DNA from: Gammaproteobacteria bacterium UBA4475
GTDB taxonomy: Bacteria; Pseudomonadota; Gammaproteobacteria; Pseudomonadales; Azotimanducaceae
Length of the DNA stretch: 22,726 bases
Assembly: GCA_002389265.1 (NCBI GenBank)
Contig: DGOD01000320.1
Span: forward strand, 1,165 to 23,890
Reading direction: 5' to 3'
Position 1 is the stretch's first letter; the number at the start of each line of letters is the position of its first letter. The notes beneath the pieces are model-generated. The model was not told the origin of the DNA. It was given only the letters and a program-made list of their open reading frames with translations, and did no database searches. The position numbers were made by a program, and so were the translations under genes. Positions 15,496 to 22,615 of this stretch are shown here, one piece after another.

Positions 15496-16056
15496 ATGTT
15501 TTCGTTTTCAAAAAGTGGAGCACTCAAAAAAGCCTTTAACGAGGCAAAAAAGCTGTATGAAACGGCTGTTGACTCACCGGGCCAAGCAAAAAATGCGCGG
15601 GCTTTACGCATGAAGGTCATGGTTCGCTGTCGCGCACACATCGACTTAGTATTTATCGAGGGCGCAAAAAAATACGAGGCCTATGAAGCCGTACGTAACC
15701 AAGCCATAGCAAATGGTCAAGAAACGCCCGAACCACCCACGCCGGCGCCCTATCAAAAAATCAAGAGCCAGGCGGGAGAGATCATCTCTTATATTCCCGA
15801 CCACTTTGCTATGGAGATTTTTTCAACGGGCGGCCTTTATCAGACCGCCAAAATCAGCATTGTTGAAGCTATCAACCAAACACAAGCGATAGCTGATAGA
15901 ATCTGGCTAGACTTAGATCTTAGCGACGACTTTGAAGTCTTGCGTTTTTTACGAGACCAAGCAGGGGAACAAACTGGAGAACAAGCAGACACCGAGGCGA
16001 ATGAAGCCACTGGTGACCATTCGGACAACACAAACGCCCATAACGAGCCAGAATAG
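15496..16056 (+). CDS. Unrecognised soluble protein with acidic tail, behind fliA
   Basis: I do not recognise this 186-residue protein. It has no signal peptide or membrane segment. Residues 1-60 are basic and helical (KAFNEAKKLYETAVDSPGQA), then a Pro-rich turn (PEPPTPAP) at about 77-84, a helical region (about 90-145), and an acidic low-complexity tail (about 155-186, rich in Glu, Asp, Thr and Asn). GGAG lies 7-8 bases before the ATG. It starts 24 bases after fliA, so it is probably in the flhA-fliA transcript, and it shares one base with the next gene (TAG/GTG). A segment near residues 124-138 (VEAINQTQAIADRI) resembles one in the 126-residue protein at 17682-18062. Confidence 0.8.
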   Translation: MFSFSKSGALKKAFNEAKKLYETAVDSPGQAKNARALRMKVMVRCRAHIDLVFIEGAKKYEAYEAVRNQAIANGQETPEPPTPAPYQKIKSQAGEIISYIPDHFAMEIFSTGGLYQTAKISIVEAINQTQAIADRIWLDLDLSDDFEVLRFLRDQAGEQTGEQADTEANEATGDHSDNTNAHNEPE

Positions 16057-16703
16057 TGTCTCTGCTGATGACCATTGTGGGCATCATATTATTGCTGGCA
16101 ACGGTAATAACGATTATTTACTTAATCGGCAGAATTGACTTGCTCGAATCGTTTATCAGCACTCGGCTTAGCGCCAATCCCGCCAGCACGCCAGAAAAAG
16201 ACGGCAGCACCGACAAGTCCTTTTTAGGAATGGACGGCAAAACACTATGGGATGCACTCAGCGGCATAGATAAAGGCTCTGCAAGCGAAGAAGACATCAA
16301 TGGCATTCGCGGCCGCTATGCAACACTGTTGAAAAAACACGTTAGCACGTTATTCACAACCGGCTTTAACGACGGCAAAAATGGCGCCTCGAAACGTAAA
16401 ACTGAAAACCCCATGACAATAACCACACTCCGAGGCACCCTTAAGTCATGGCTCCCTCAGCAACATGTGTCAAGCCTCTATAGCACTGGTTACGAATCAG
16501 CGCGGGCCACCGAAATCGATTTGGCCCGCCTTCTCTCAGCGCTGACAGAAACCATAGAGATGCTTTATCTTCGCAGCGGCCTCACTATGGAGCCAGACTT
16601 TCCTCAATCTCTGCTGAACGCGGCCACTACTGTACCTGCCGACGAACCAGACGAACCAGACGAACCAGCCGAACCCGACGAACTCGACCAACCCGAGGCC
16701 TAA
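16056..16703 (+). CDS. Unrecognised single-pass membrane protein with Asp-Glu-Pro tail
   Basis: 215 residues from a GTG at 16056 whose G is also the last base of the previous TAG; an ATG at 16068 is an alternative start. One N-terminal membrane segment (MTIVGIILLLATVITIIYLI), then a mostly helical domain (about 50-190) with the repeated-looking phrases STLFTTGFNDGK and SSLYSTGYESAR about 45 residues apart, which may mark an internal duplication. The C-terminus is a run of DEP repeats (residues about 195-215). With the N-terminus as an anchor, the rest may be cytoplasmic. No family recognised. It is the last gene of the plus-strand group and converges with the minus-strand gene 8 bases away. 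Confidence 0.75.
   Translation: MSLLMTIVGIILLLATVITIIYLIGRIDLLESFISTRLSANPASTPEKDGSTDKSFLGMDGKTLWDALSGIDKGSASEEDINGIRGRYATLLKKHVSTLFTTGFNDGKNGASKRKTENPMTITTLRGTLKSWLPQQHVSSLYSTGYESARATEIDLARLLSALTETIEMLYLRSGLTMEPDFPQSLLNAATTVPADEPDEPDEPAEPDELDQPEA
16637..16679 (+). repeat. Short 9-base tandem repeat in the C-terminal coding region
   Basis: Units of GACGAACCA (Asp-Glu-Pro) repeat three times and continue in degenerate form, encoding the DEP tail. Such tracts can change copy number by slippage in steps of three residues. Confidence 0.6.
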
Positions 16704-16719
16704 CACGCCATTTAGCGTG
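16704..16719. terminator. Weak hairpin between converging genes
   Basis: CACGC (16704-16708) pairs with GCGTG (16715-16719) around a 6-base loop that contains the stop of the minus-strand gene. There is no T-tract on either side, so it is at best a weak bidirectional terminator. Confidence 0.25.
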
Positions 16720-17671
16720 GTGCTTGGTACCGTATAGTGCCTGGCTCATCGGGGGGCGGGATGCCAGCGGCCGCATCTTTTTGCAGTTGAATTTGCGCAT
16801 TGATTGTGTCGAGGTAACGTGCTCTCTCCAGCGTTAGCAGCGCTTCAACATCCCGACTCAACTGCGCAGACCCATTTAGCGCTTCTTGAACACTTGCCAT
16901 CCGTCGCTCAATCTTGACGACATCAGCGCTCAGTGCGACCATCGCCGCCTGCTGCTCGCTGAGACCCTGGGTTGTCGATTTAGACTCATTCTGCAAGCCG
17001 ACGAGACTTCCGTCCAAATGCGTCGCTGCGCTTTGCGGCAGTTCGACACCCATTTTCACCACCAACGCCTCGGTATTTTGAAGCTGCTCTGCCAACAACA
17101 GCAATTGAGCAGTCTGCGCCTGCTGCTGTTCAGCGACATTACGCACTGCAAATCGGACGCTTTCAAAGGCCTCCAAACCACTATTTAAATTCGTTATGCG
17201 CTTACTCGCCGCAACAATGACGGTATCAAGTTCAGCGACTCGAGAACTAATTTGCACACTCATCACGCCAAAGACGATGATCCCTATAAACAACATACTA
17301 AAGCCGCCGATATAGATCGATTTGATAATCACGGCTTGCTTTTCAAAGGTTTCTGCCAGCCGCTTCGAGGCACGCTGCACCGATTCGCCACTGTTCGCAA
17401 TTTTGGTCAAGGCATCAAGACCTAATTTAGACGCCTTGTTCGCGGCCTCCGCTGACTCCAGTGCTGCCGGAATCAAGCGTTGCAGTTCTTCCACCACCTC
17501 CTGTCCCGTGATAACGATCTCTTCGAAACCTTCGTCATCATCTGCACTGCCTGCAGAACCTTGGTCATCATCTATACTGCCTGCAGAGCCTTGATCATCG
17601 GTGATTTCGGTGACTGCAAATTCAGTATCTTCATCGTCTTTTGTCTGATCATCTACTGTGTTATCGCTCAT
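16712..17671 (-). CDS. Unrecognised membrane coiled-coil protein with acidic repeat N-terminus
   Basis: 319 residues from the ATG at 17671, chosen over an upstream in-frame start at 17707 because AGGGA lies 8 bases before it and it falls just past the previous stop. Order: acidic N-terminal region with a 10-residue repeat (DDQGSAGSID, DDQGSAGSAD, about 25-44); a helical stretch (about 55-112, VVEELQRLIPAALESAEAAN); one membrane segment (about 117-138, IYIGGFSMLFIGIIVFGVMS); then a long coiled-coil-like region rich in Gln, Ala, Leu and Glu (about 140-300). With no signal peptide, the acidic part is probably cytoplasmic and the coiled coil periplasmic. No family recognised. Third gene downstream of flhB. 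Confidence 0.78.
   Translation of the reverse strand: MSDNTVDDQTKDDEDTEFAVTEITDDQGSAGSIDDDQGSAGSADDDEGFEEIVITGQEVVEELQRLIPAALESAEAANKASKLGLDALTKIANSGESVQRASKRLAETFEKQAVIIKSIYIGGFSMLFIGIIVFGVMSVQISSRVAELDTVIVAASKRITNLNSGLEAFESVRFAVRNVAEQQQAQTAQLLLLAEQLQNTEALVVKMGVELPQSAATHLDGSLVGLQNESKSTTQGLSEQQAAMVALSADVVKIERRMASVQEALNGSAQLSRDVEALLTLERARYLDTINAQIQLQKDAAAGIPPPDEPGTIRYQAPR
17534..17593 (-). repeat. 30-base tandem repeat, two copies, inside the coiled-coil gene
   Basis: 17534-17563 and 17564-17593 differ at only a few bases and encode DDQGSAGSxD twice; a degenerate third start follows. The unit is in frame, so changes in copy number would lengthen or shorten the acidic N-terminal tail by 10 residues. 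Confidence 0.75.
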
Positions 17672-17681
17672 AATGGCGTCC

Positions 17682-18062
17682 CTATATCGTCTCAGGCAAC
17701 GACTCAAATCGATCTCGCATCGCTTGAGTCTCGTCTATGATGGTGACCAAGCGTTCGGCAAATACATGCCCGGCTTTTCTTTTATAAATAATAGCAACCC
17801 GCTTAGGCACCTCAGGCACCTCAGGTAGCTCAGCATCACCAGCTAAGTCTGCCTGCTCAGCTGTTCGTTCTGGTTTAGCCAATTCACCGGCGGGTACTTT
17901 TCTGACAACTGAATGACTAACACGAATATCAACTGCCTTTCGAGCACCGGGTTGACTGAGAGCTTCTTGCCGAGATTTCGCGGTTGATTCTTGAGCCATA
18001 GGCTGCACTTGCGCCTGATCACTCAGGCCTGTCGTTCTTAGTATTTCATCTTCATCCCTCAA
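17682..18062 (-). CDS. Unrecognised small protein, between the SPOR and coiled-coil genes
   Basis: 126 residues with no membrane segment. The first two-thirds are polar and probably disordered, with a Glu-Leu-Pro-Glu-Val-Pro-Glu-Val-Pro run (about 78-86). The C-terminus is ordered-looking: KRVAIIYKRKAGHVFAERLV then TIIDETQAMRDRF. The start is a TTG at 18062 that overlaps the SPOR gene stop by 11 bases; GGAG on the minus strand (18070-18073) lies 7 bases upstream, and ATGs nearby are out of frame with early stops. The next gene starts 10 bases after its stop. No family recognised; tight spacing suggests it works with its neighbours. Confidence 0.7.
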   Translation of the reverse strand: MRDEDEILRTTGLSDQAQVQPMAQESTAKSRQEALSQPGARKAVDIRVSHSVVRKVPAGELAKPERTAEQADLAGDAELPEVPEVPKRVAIIYKRKAGHVFAERLVTIIDETQAMRDRFESLPETI

Positions 18063-19602
18063 AACTTGACTCCGGCTCTATTACTTGGCGTCGCTTGAGC
18101 TGTGCGCCCTGCACTATTATGCTATCGACATTATTCGCCGCTTCTTTAGCTTTTGCTGCGTCAATCATTGTTCCGTAGGGCCCAGCGACGACCACGAACA
18201 GGACACCGCTAGCTGAACTCAGGCGCAAAATGTGCGTGTCGAAGTTCGGCGCGAGACGCTCACGTTCCCGCGTGGCATTCACTTCAACCTGCAACGCATT
18301 AAATTGTAAGTAGTACCCTGCGGGGTCAAGTTTAACAACGGGTTCGGGACTAACCGCGAGAACATTTGATTCTTCCGGCGCCGGTTGCCGCTGGTTCTTC
18401 GCCGTCACCGCCGTCAACCATGCCGGCAATTCGACAGGGGCTGATGTCTCTGGTTCAGAAGCGCTATTGGAGACTTCCTGAAGCGAACCATCCATCGCCT
18501 GTGGCCCAGAACCTTTTATCTCGGAATCTGCACTGGCTTTACGCTCAGCCGCCGCACCATCAGTCTCTGGGCCGCCTGGTGTGGATGGGATAATCGCCAC
18601 ACGCTTCGCCGCATCGCCTTGGAGCTGGTTACTCTCAGCCGCCTCACCGCCTTCGCCGTCGGCTTGCATCAATTCAGGTTGTATTGGCTCTGCCGCCAGC
18701 AACTCTTCTGGACTGTCATCCCTCCACCCTTGCTGAATAGCTGTCGGCACCCAGCCTGCGACTAACTCCGCCAGACTTTCTGGCGTCAGATCATCATTTA
18801 AGGCCAAAGACACCGATACCGACACAGCCACTGCGACGAACAGACCTAAAAGCAAGAGCTTTAGCTGCTTGGAACCCTTGCGCCCCGGCTCTGCAGGCGT
18901 GTGGGGCGCCAACCCCGACTCAGAGTCGTTTACGGGTGGTTTCGCCACACCCACTTGAGCCTGTGGTTCAGCTGCTTCGCCAAAGCTAACACTCAAACGC
19001 CGTAGTGTGTCGAACACCTGGCTTTCCTGGCCTTCGCCAGCAGCCGCCTGCAGCAACTGTTGCAGCTCATCGCCATTCGGAAAATTCAGTGCGCATTGGT
19101 TGAGCTTGGGTCCCATGGACTTGATAAAGCCTTGCACCAGGGCGTTGTTCGGCTCATCGACAAACGCAAGCAGACCAAAATTCGCGCCTGGAAAATCACT
19201 CAGCAAGCGTGCCATCAGGTCCCACTCACGCGGCCCCAGGTCTGAGCTTTCACTCAGCATGAGTATACGTCGTTGAGAAGTTTCCGCTGGTGGTTGCCGT
19301 GCTTCAGCCACCGACAACTCGGCTAAAACATCATTAAATCGCTTCAACAAACCATCTGCTGTCGATGGCAAAAAAGCCTCAATCGCCATGCCATCAGCGG
19401 ACTTCACCTGACGATAGATCAGTTCAAAATAATGACTGATTAGCGCGGCACCCGGCCCGACAACGACAACGTAGGGATTGGCACCCAATAAAATATCAGG
19501 TATTGCCCCTATCGCCAGCTTGTCTTGGCGACGCAGACACAATGTGTTGCCTTCAAACCAGTCAGATAATGGCTCAGACGAATCAATCGATGGATCATGC
19601 AT
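18052..19602 (-). CDS. DamX-like SPOR-domain membrane protein with degenerate ATPase-like region
   Basis: 516 residues. The N-terminal half (about 1-240) looks like an ATPase fold that has lost its motifs: VVVVGPGAALIS (46-56) sits where a P-loop would be but has no GK[ST], and RILMLSESSDL (112-122) resembles a Walker B strand. A membrane segment follows (about 247-267, LKLLLLGLFVAVAVSVSVSL), then a long Glu/Ala/Pro-rich periplasmic linker, then a SPOR domain (about 428-500: GYYLQFNALQVEV, VLFVVVAGPYGTMIDAAKAK). SPOR domains bind peptidoglycan lacking stem peptides, usually at division sites. This layout recalls DamX. It starts 10 bases after the flhB stop with AGGG upstream, so it is probably co-transcribed with the export-gate genes. 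Confidence 0.82.
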   Translation of the reverse strand: MHDPSIDSSEPLSDWFEGNTLCLRRQDKLAIGAIPDILLGANPYVVVVGPGAALISHYFELIYRQVKSADGMAIEAFLPSTADGLLKRFNDVLAELSVAEARQPPAETSQRRILMLSESSDLGPREWDLMARLLSDFPGANFGLLAFVDEPNNALVQGFIKSMGPKLNQCALNFPNGDELQQLLQAAAGEGQESQVFDTLRRLSVSFGEAAEPQAQVGVAKPPVNDSESGLAPHTPAEPGRKGSKQLKLLLLGLFVAVAVSVSVSLALNDDLTPESLAELVAGWVPTAIQQGWRDDSPEELLAAEPIQPELMQADGEGGEAAESNQLQGDAAKRVAIIPSTPGGPETDGAAAERKASADSEIKGSGPQAMDGSLQEVSNSASEPETSAPVELPAWLTAVTAKNQRQPAPEESNVLAVSPEPVVKLDPAGYYLQFNALQVEVNATRERERLAPNFDTHILRLSSASGVLFVVVAGPYGTMIDAAKAKEAANNVDSIIVQGAQLKRRQVIEPESSFEG

Positions 19603-19612
19603 ATTCTACGCC

Positions 19613-20764
19613 CTATTCTTCCACGACTCGGTTACCAGCAGCGTCAAATTGCATCGACTTGGGCACAACGGGTTTTGGCATTACGACGCCAGATTTGTCG
19701 CCTGCATAGGTATTCATACTAAAGACATAGGCTATGACCATTGCCACCGCGTGATACAGTTCCTCTGGCACATATTCATTCACATCCGCAGTATAGTACA
19801 AGGCTCTGGCCAGCGGCGGCGCCTCAAAAATCATGACGCCACTGGCGACGGCCTGTTCCTTGATTCTGAGCGCCGCAAAATCAATACCCACAGCCACTAC
19901 CCGCGGGGCTTGGCTCGTCGCTGCATCATAAGCCAACGCGACCGCAAAATGGTCTGGGTTGGTAATGACGACATCGGCGCCAGCGACAGCTTCCAACATA
20001 GAACCCATCGCAATTTCTCGTTGGCGACGTCGAATTTGCGCCCTCACCTCTGGCCGACCTTCCGCATCTTTCGACTCATCTTTTATATCCTTGATCGACA
20101 TCTTCATGCGATTTTTAAAGGAGATTAGCTGGTAGGGCACATCAATCGAAGCGATGACGATCAGGCTCAAGGTCACCAGTAAAAAACCACCACCCACAAT
20201 TTCAGCAGATGATTCGAGGGACGGCTCTAAGGGCATCACACCCAGAAAATTGAGATCATCCACATACGATAATGCGACAAAATATAACGTCGTCCCAATG
20301 AGAGAGAACTTAGCGATCGCCTTCAGCAGCTCAATTAACGCCTTCATCCCAATGACTTTTTTAATCCCCTCCAATGGGCTTAACCGAGATAACTTCGGTT
20401 CCACGGCCTTCATGGAAAAGATAAACCCACCCATCGACAGAGCAGACGCTATCGCTATGATGATGGTCAATACGAAGATCGGCGCCACCACCAGTAAACC
20501 ATCAACTGCAAATTTACCAAACATCGCCGGCAACATTTGTGGTGAAAACAAGATTCGGCGGTCAAAAACGAAACCGCTGGAAAAAATCTCAGCTAAACCC
20601 CGAAAAAAGTAACTACCGAACATAAAAAACGTGATTGCCACGAAAATCATTGTAATCGCAATGGTCAGATCTTGTGAACGCGCAACCTGACCATCCTCTC
20701 GCGCCTTTTCAAGGCGCCTCTCGGTGGGTTCCTCTGTTTTATCATCGTCTGAATTATCAGCCAT
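19613..20764 (-). CDS. flhB: Flagellar export switch protein FlhB
   Basis: Inner-membrane gate protein whose C-terminal domain decides whether hook or filament proteins are exported. The 383-residue protein opens with the family signature (KTEEPTERRLEKAREDGQVA, RSQDL), has four membrane segments (about 35-50, 88-110, 145-165, 190-208), then the linker and cytoplasmic domain. The autocleavage motif, usually NPTH, is NPDH here (269-272); cleavage is between Asn and Pro, so it may still work. The C-terminus extends past the conserved VPEELYHAVAMVIAYVF. Start ATG at 20764 overlaps the fliR stop by one base (TAATG). Unlike the usual order, flhA does not follow. Confidence 0.97.
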   Translation of the reverse strand: MADNSDDDKTEEPTERRLEKAREDGQVARSQDLTIAITMIFVAITFFMFGSYFFRGLAEIFSSGFVFDRRILFSPQMLPAMFGKFAVDGLLVVAPIFVLTIIIAIASALSMGGFIFSMKAVEPKLSRLSPLEGIKKVIGMKALIELLKAIAKFSLIGTTLYFVALSYVDDLNFLGVMPLEPSLESSAEIVGGGFLLVTLSLIVIASIDVPYQLISFKNRMKMSIKDIKDESKDAEGRPEVRAQIRRRQREIAMGSMLEAVAGADVVITNPDHFAVALAYDAATSQAPRVVAVGIDFAALRIKEQAVASGVMIFEAPPLARALYYTADVNEYVPEELYHAVAMVIAYVFSMNTYAGDKSGVVMPKPVVPKSMQFDAAGNRVVEE

Positions 20765-21534
20765 TATTGAATCCTGAGGAGCTGAGTGACCTGGTCAAAC
20801 GCCCCCATCCACATGGTTTCGATACGTTGGAAAATCGCCGGTAGCGCGACCAAGGTCACCAGCAATCCACCGATAATCATCGCCGGAAAACCAATTGCAA
20901 ATATGTTCAAGGCCGGCGACGCTCGTGTGATCACCCCCAGGCACATATTAAAAAACAACAAGGCAACGATGATTGGCAGGGCTATTAACAAGGCTCCATA
21001 GAAAATCATAATCGACCAACGCAACAGTTGTTCTGCAATCTCAATAATATCGAGATCAGCCCCAATGGGCATAGTGGTAAAACTGATCAGCACCAATTTA
21101 ATCAGCATTAGATGACCGCCCAGCGCCAAAAATATTAATGTCGAGCAAATGACAAAAAATTGAGATAATACGGGCACATTACCGAGGTTGGGGTCGATCA
21201 TATTCGCCATCCCTAAACCCATAGAGGCCGTGATTGACTGGCCGCCAACCACTAGAGCCGCGTTGATAATTTGCAGTATTAATCCGGCAGATGCGCCAAT
21301 CGCCGCTTGAATAAAAATTGCCTTAAGCCCTTCTGGAGAAAGTGGATCAATAGCAGGCCATTCCACTGTCGGATAAATAATCCAAGTCAAAGTCAGCGCC
21401 AGCACAATTCTGATTCTGAGACTCACGGCTTGCAGCGAAAACAATGGTGCGGCGAGCAACAGCGCCGAGATTCTCGTAAACGGCCACAGGAAGCTGTAGA
21501 ACCGCTCAACCACCTCTTGGATCAAAATCTCCAT
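20764..21534 (-). CDS. fliR: Flagellar export gate protein FliR
   Basis: Membrane subunit of the FliPQR export channel. The ATG at 21534 gives 256 residues starting MEILIQEVVERFYSFLWPFT, the normal FliR beginning; the frame is open further upstream to 21762, but that would overlap fliQ and fliP. Six hydrophobic segments, with the conserved LFSLQAVSLRIRIVLALTL and FNMCLGVITRASPALNIFAI regions. It shares one base with the fliQ stop and one with the flhB start (TAATG at both joints), a sign of coupled translation. Confidence 0.96.
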   Translation of the reverse strand: MEILIQEVVERFYSFLWPFTRISALLLAAPLFSLQAVSLRIRIVLALTLTWIIYPTVEWPAIDPLSPEGLKAIFIQAAIGASAGLILQIINAALVVGGQSITASMGLGMANMIDPNLGNVPVLSQFFVICSTLIFLALGGHLMLIKLVLISFTTMPIGADLDIIEIAEQLLRWSIMIFYGALLIALPIIVALLFFNMCLGVITRASPALNIFAIGFPAMIIGGLLVTLVALPAIFQRIETMWMGAFDQVTQLLRIQ

Positions 21535-21803
21535 TACGCCAGCATCATGGGAATATACTCGAATATTCTTTGAATGAAGCGCGTCATTATCATAATCTGC
21601 CAACCACCAAAGGCCAGCAAGGCTAAGACTAAAACAAGGAGTTTGGGTATAAAACTCAAAGTCATCTCCTGAATGGAGGTCGCCGCCTGCACTATACCCA
21701 CCACGACACCGACGAGCAGCGCCATGCCCAACAGCGGGCTTGCCACCATCACAGCGACCCACAATGCCTCTTGGCCTAATGTTAAAACTTCAGAAATGAC
21801 CAT
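21534..21803 (-). CDS. fliQ: Flagellar export gate protein FliQ
   Basis: Small subunit of the export channel. 89 residues with two membrane hairpin segments (VAVMVASPLLGMALLVGVVV and KLLVLVLALLAFGGWQIMIM) flanking the conserved QAATSIQEMTLSFIPKL turn. Length is normal. GGGGA precedes the ATG by about 6 bases. It lies 9 bases after fliP and overlaps fliR by one base. Confidence 0.97.
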   Translation of the reverse strand: MVISEVLTLGQEALWVAVMVASPLLGMALLVGVVVGIVQAATSIQEMTLSFIPKLLVLVLALLAFGGWQIMIMTRFIQRIFEYIPMMLA

Positions 21804-21812
21804 CGCAGTCCC

Positions 21813-22574
21813 CTATTGTGCGACGAGAAAACTCGAGACAAGTGATTGCATCAACAAGGCCCAGCCGTCTGCCACCACAAACAGCATTAATTTAAATGGC
21901 ATCGAAATCATCATCGGCGACAACATCATCATACCCATGGACATCAGCACGCTCGCAACAACCAGGTCTATGACGACGAACGGGATATAGATGAGAAAAC
22001 CAATGGTAAACGCCGTTTTCAATTCAGAGGTTAAAAATGAGGGCGCGAGAATCGTAAACGGCACTTTGTCCAAACCGAGAGATTCATCATAGTTAGCAAT
22101 TTCCGCAAACATGGCGATGTCTTCCTGACGAGTCTGATTCAGCATAAATGCTCTAATAGGGATCTGGGCTTCCTCGAGCGCCTGTTCGGCAGTGATTGTC
22201 TCGCTAAGATAAGGTTGGTAGGCTTTTTCATAAACGGTATCGATAACAGGCGACATAATGAAAAATGTCAAAAATAACGACAAACCGATCAACACTTGGT
22301 TAGGCGGTGTCTGCGCCGTACCTAATGCCTGACGCAGAAGAGACATCACAATGACGATTCGAACGAATGACGTCATCATCAGCAATATCGACGGCAGCAG
22401 TGTCAGCACCGTCATCAACACAAGAACTTGCAAACTTAAACTATACTGGGTGCCTTCGTCCCCGGCATCGATGATATTCACCAGCGGCAAACCCGGCGCC
22501 GCCAATGAGATCGGCACCCAAAACAGCAGCACAAGACCTACCAATGATTTCCAATTCAGCCGACTGCTTATCAA
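21813..22574 (-). CDS. fliP: Flagellar export gate protein FliP
   Basis: Core subunit of the export channel, made with a cleaved signal peptide. The 253-residue protein has a signal (KSLVGLVLLFWVPISLAAPG), the conserved LQVLVLMTVLTLLPSILLMM, TSFVRIVIVMSLLRQALGTA and QTPPNQVLIGLSLFLTFFIM stretches, and the C-terminal IPFVVIDLVVASVLMSMGMM. Length is normal. The start is taken as TTG at 22574, the first standard start in this frame after an upstream stop; GGGG lies 8 bases before it. An ATG nearby is in another frame and hits a stop at once. Confidence 0.95.
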   Translation of the reverse strand: MISSRLNWKSLVGLVLLFWVPISLAAPGLPLVNIIDAGDEGTQYSLSLQVLVLMTVLTLLPSILLMMTSFVRIVIVMSLLRQALGTAQTPPNQVLIGLSLFLTFFIMSPVIDTVYEKAYQPYLSETITAEQALEEAQIPIRAFMLNQTRQEDIAMFAEIANYDESLGLDKVPFTILAPSFLTSELKTAFTIGFLIYIPFVVIDLVVASVLMSMGMMMLSPMMISMPFKLMLFVVADGWALLMQSLVSSFLVAQ

Positions 22575-22615
22575 ACTCCGAACCCCATAAATGCCGCTAA
22601 AACACCCTTATCATA

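Noticed and set aside
21535..21762. N-terminal extension of fliR by 76 residues
   Set aside because: It lies wholly over fliQ in another frame; the ATG at 21534 gives the normal FliR beginning.
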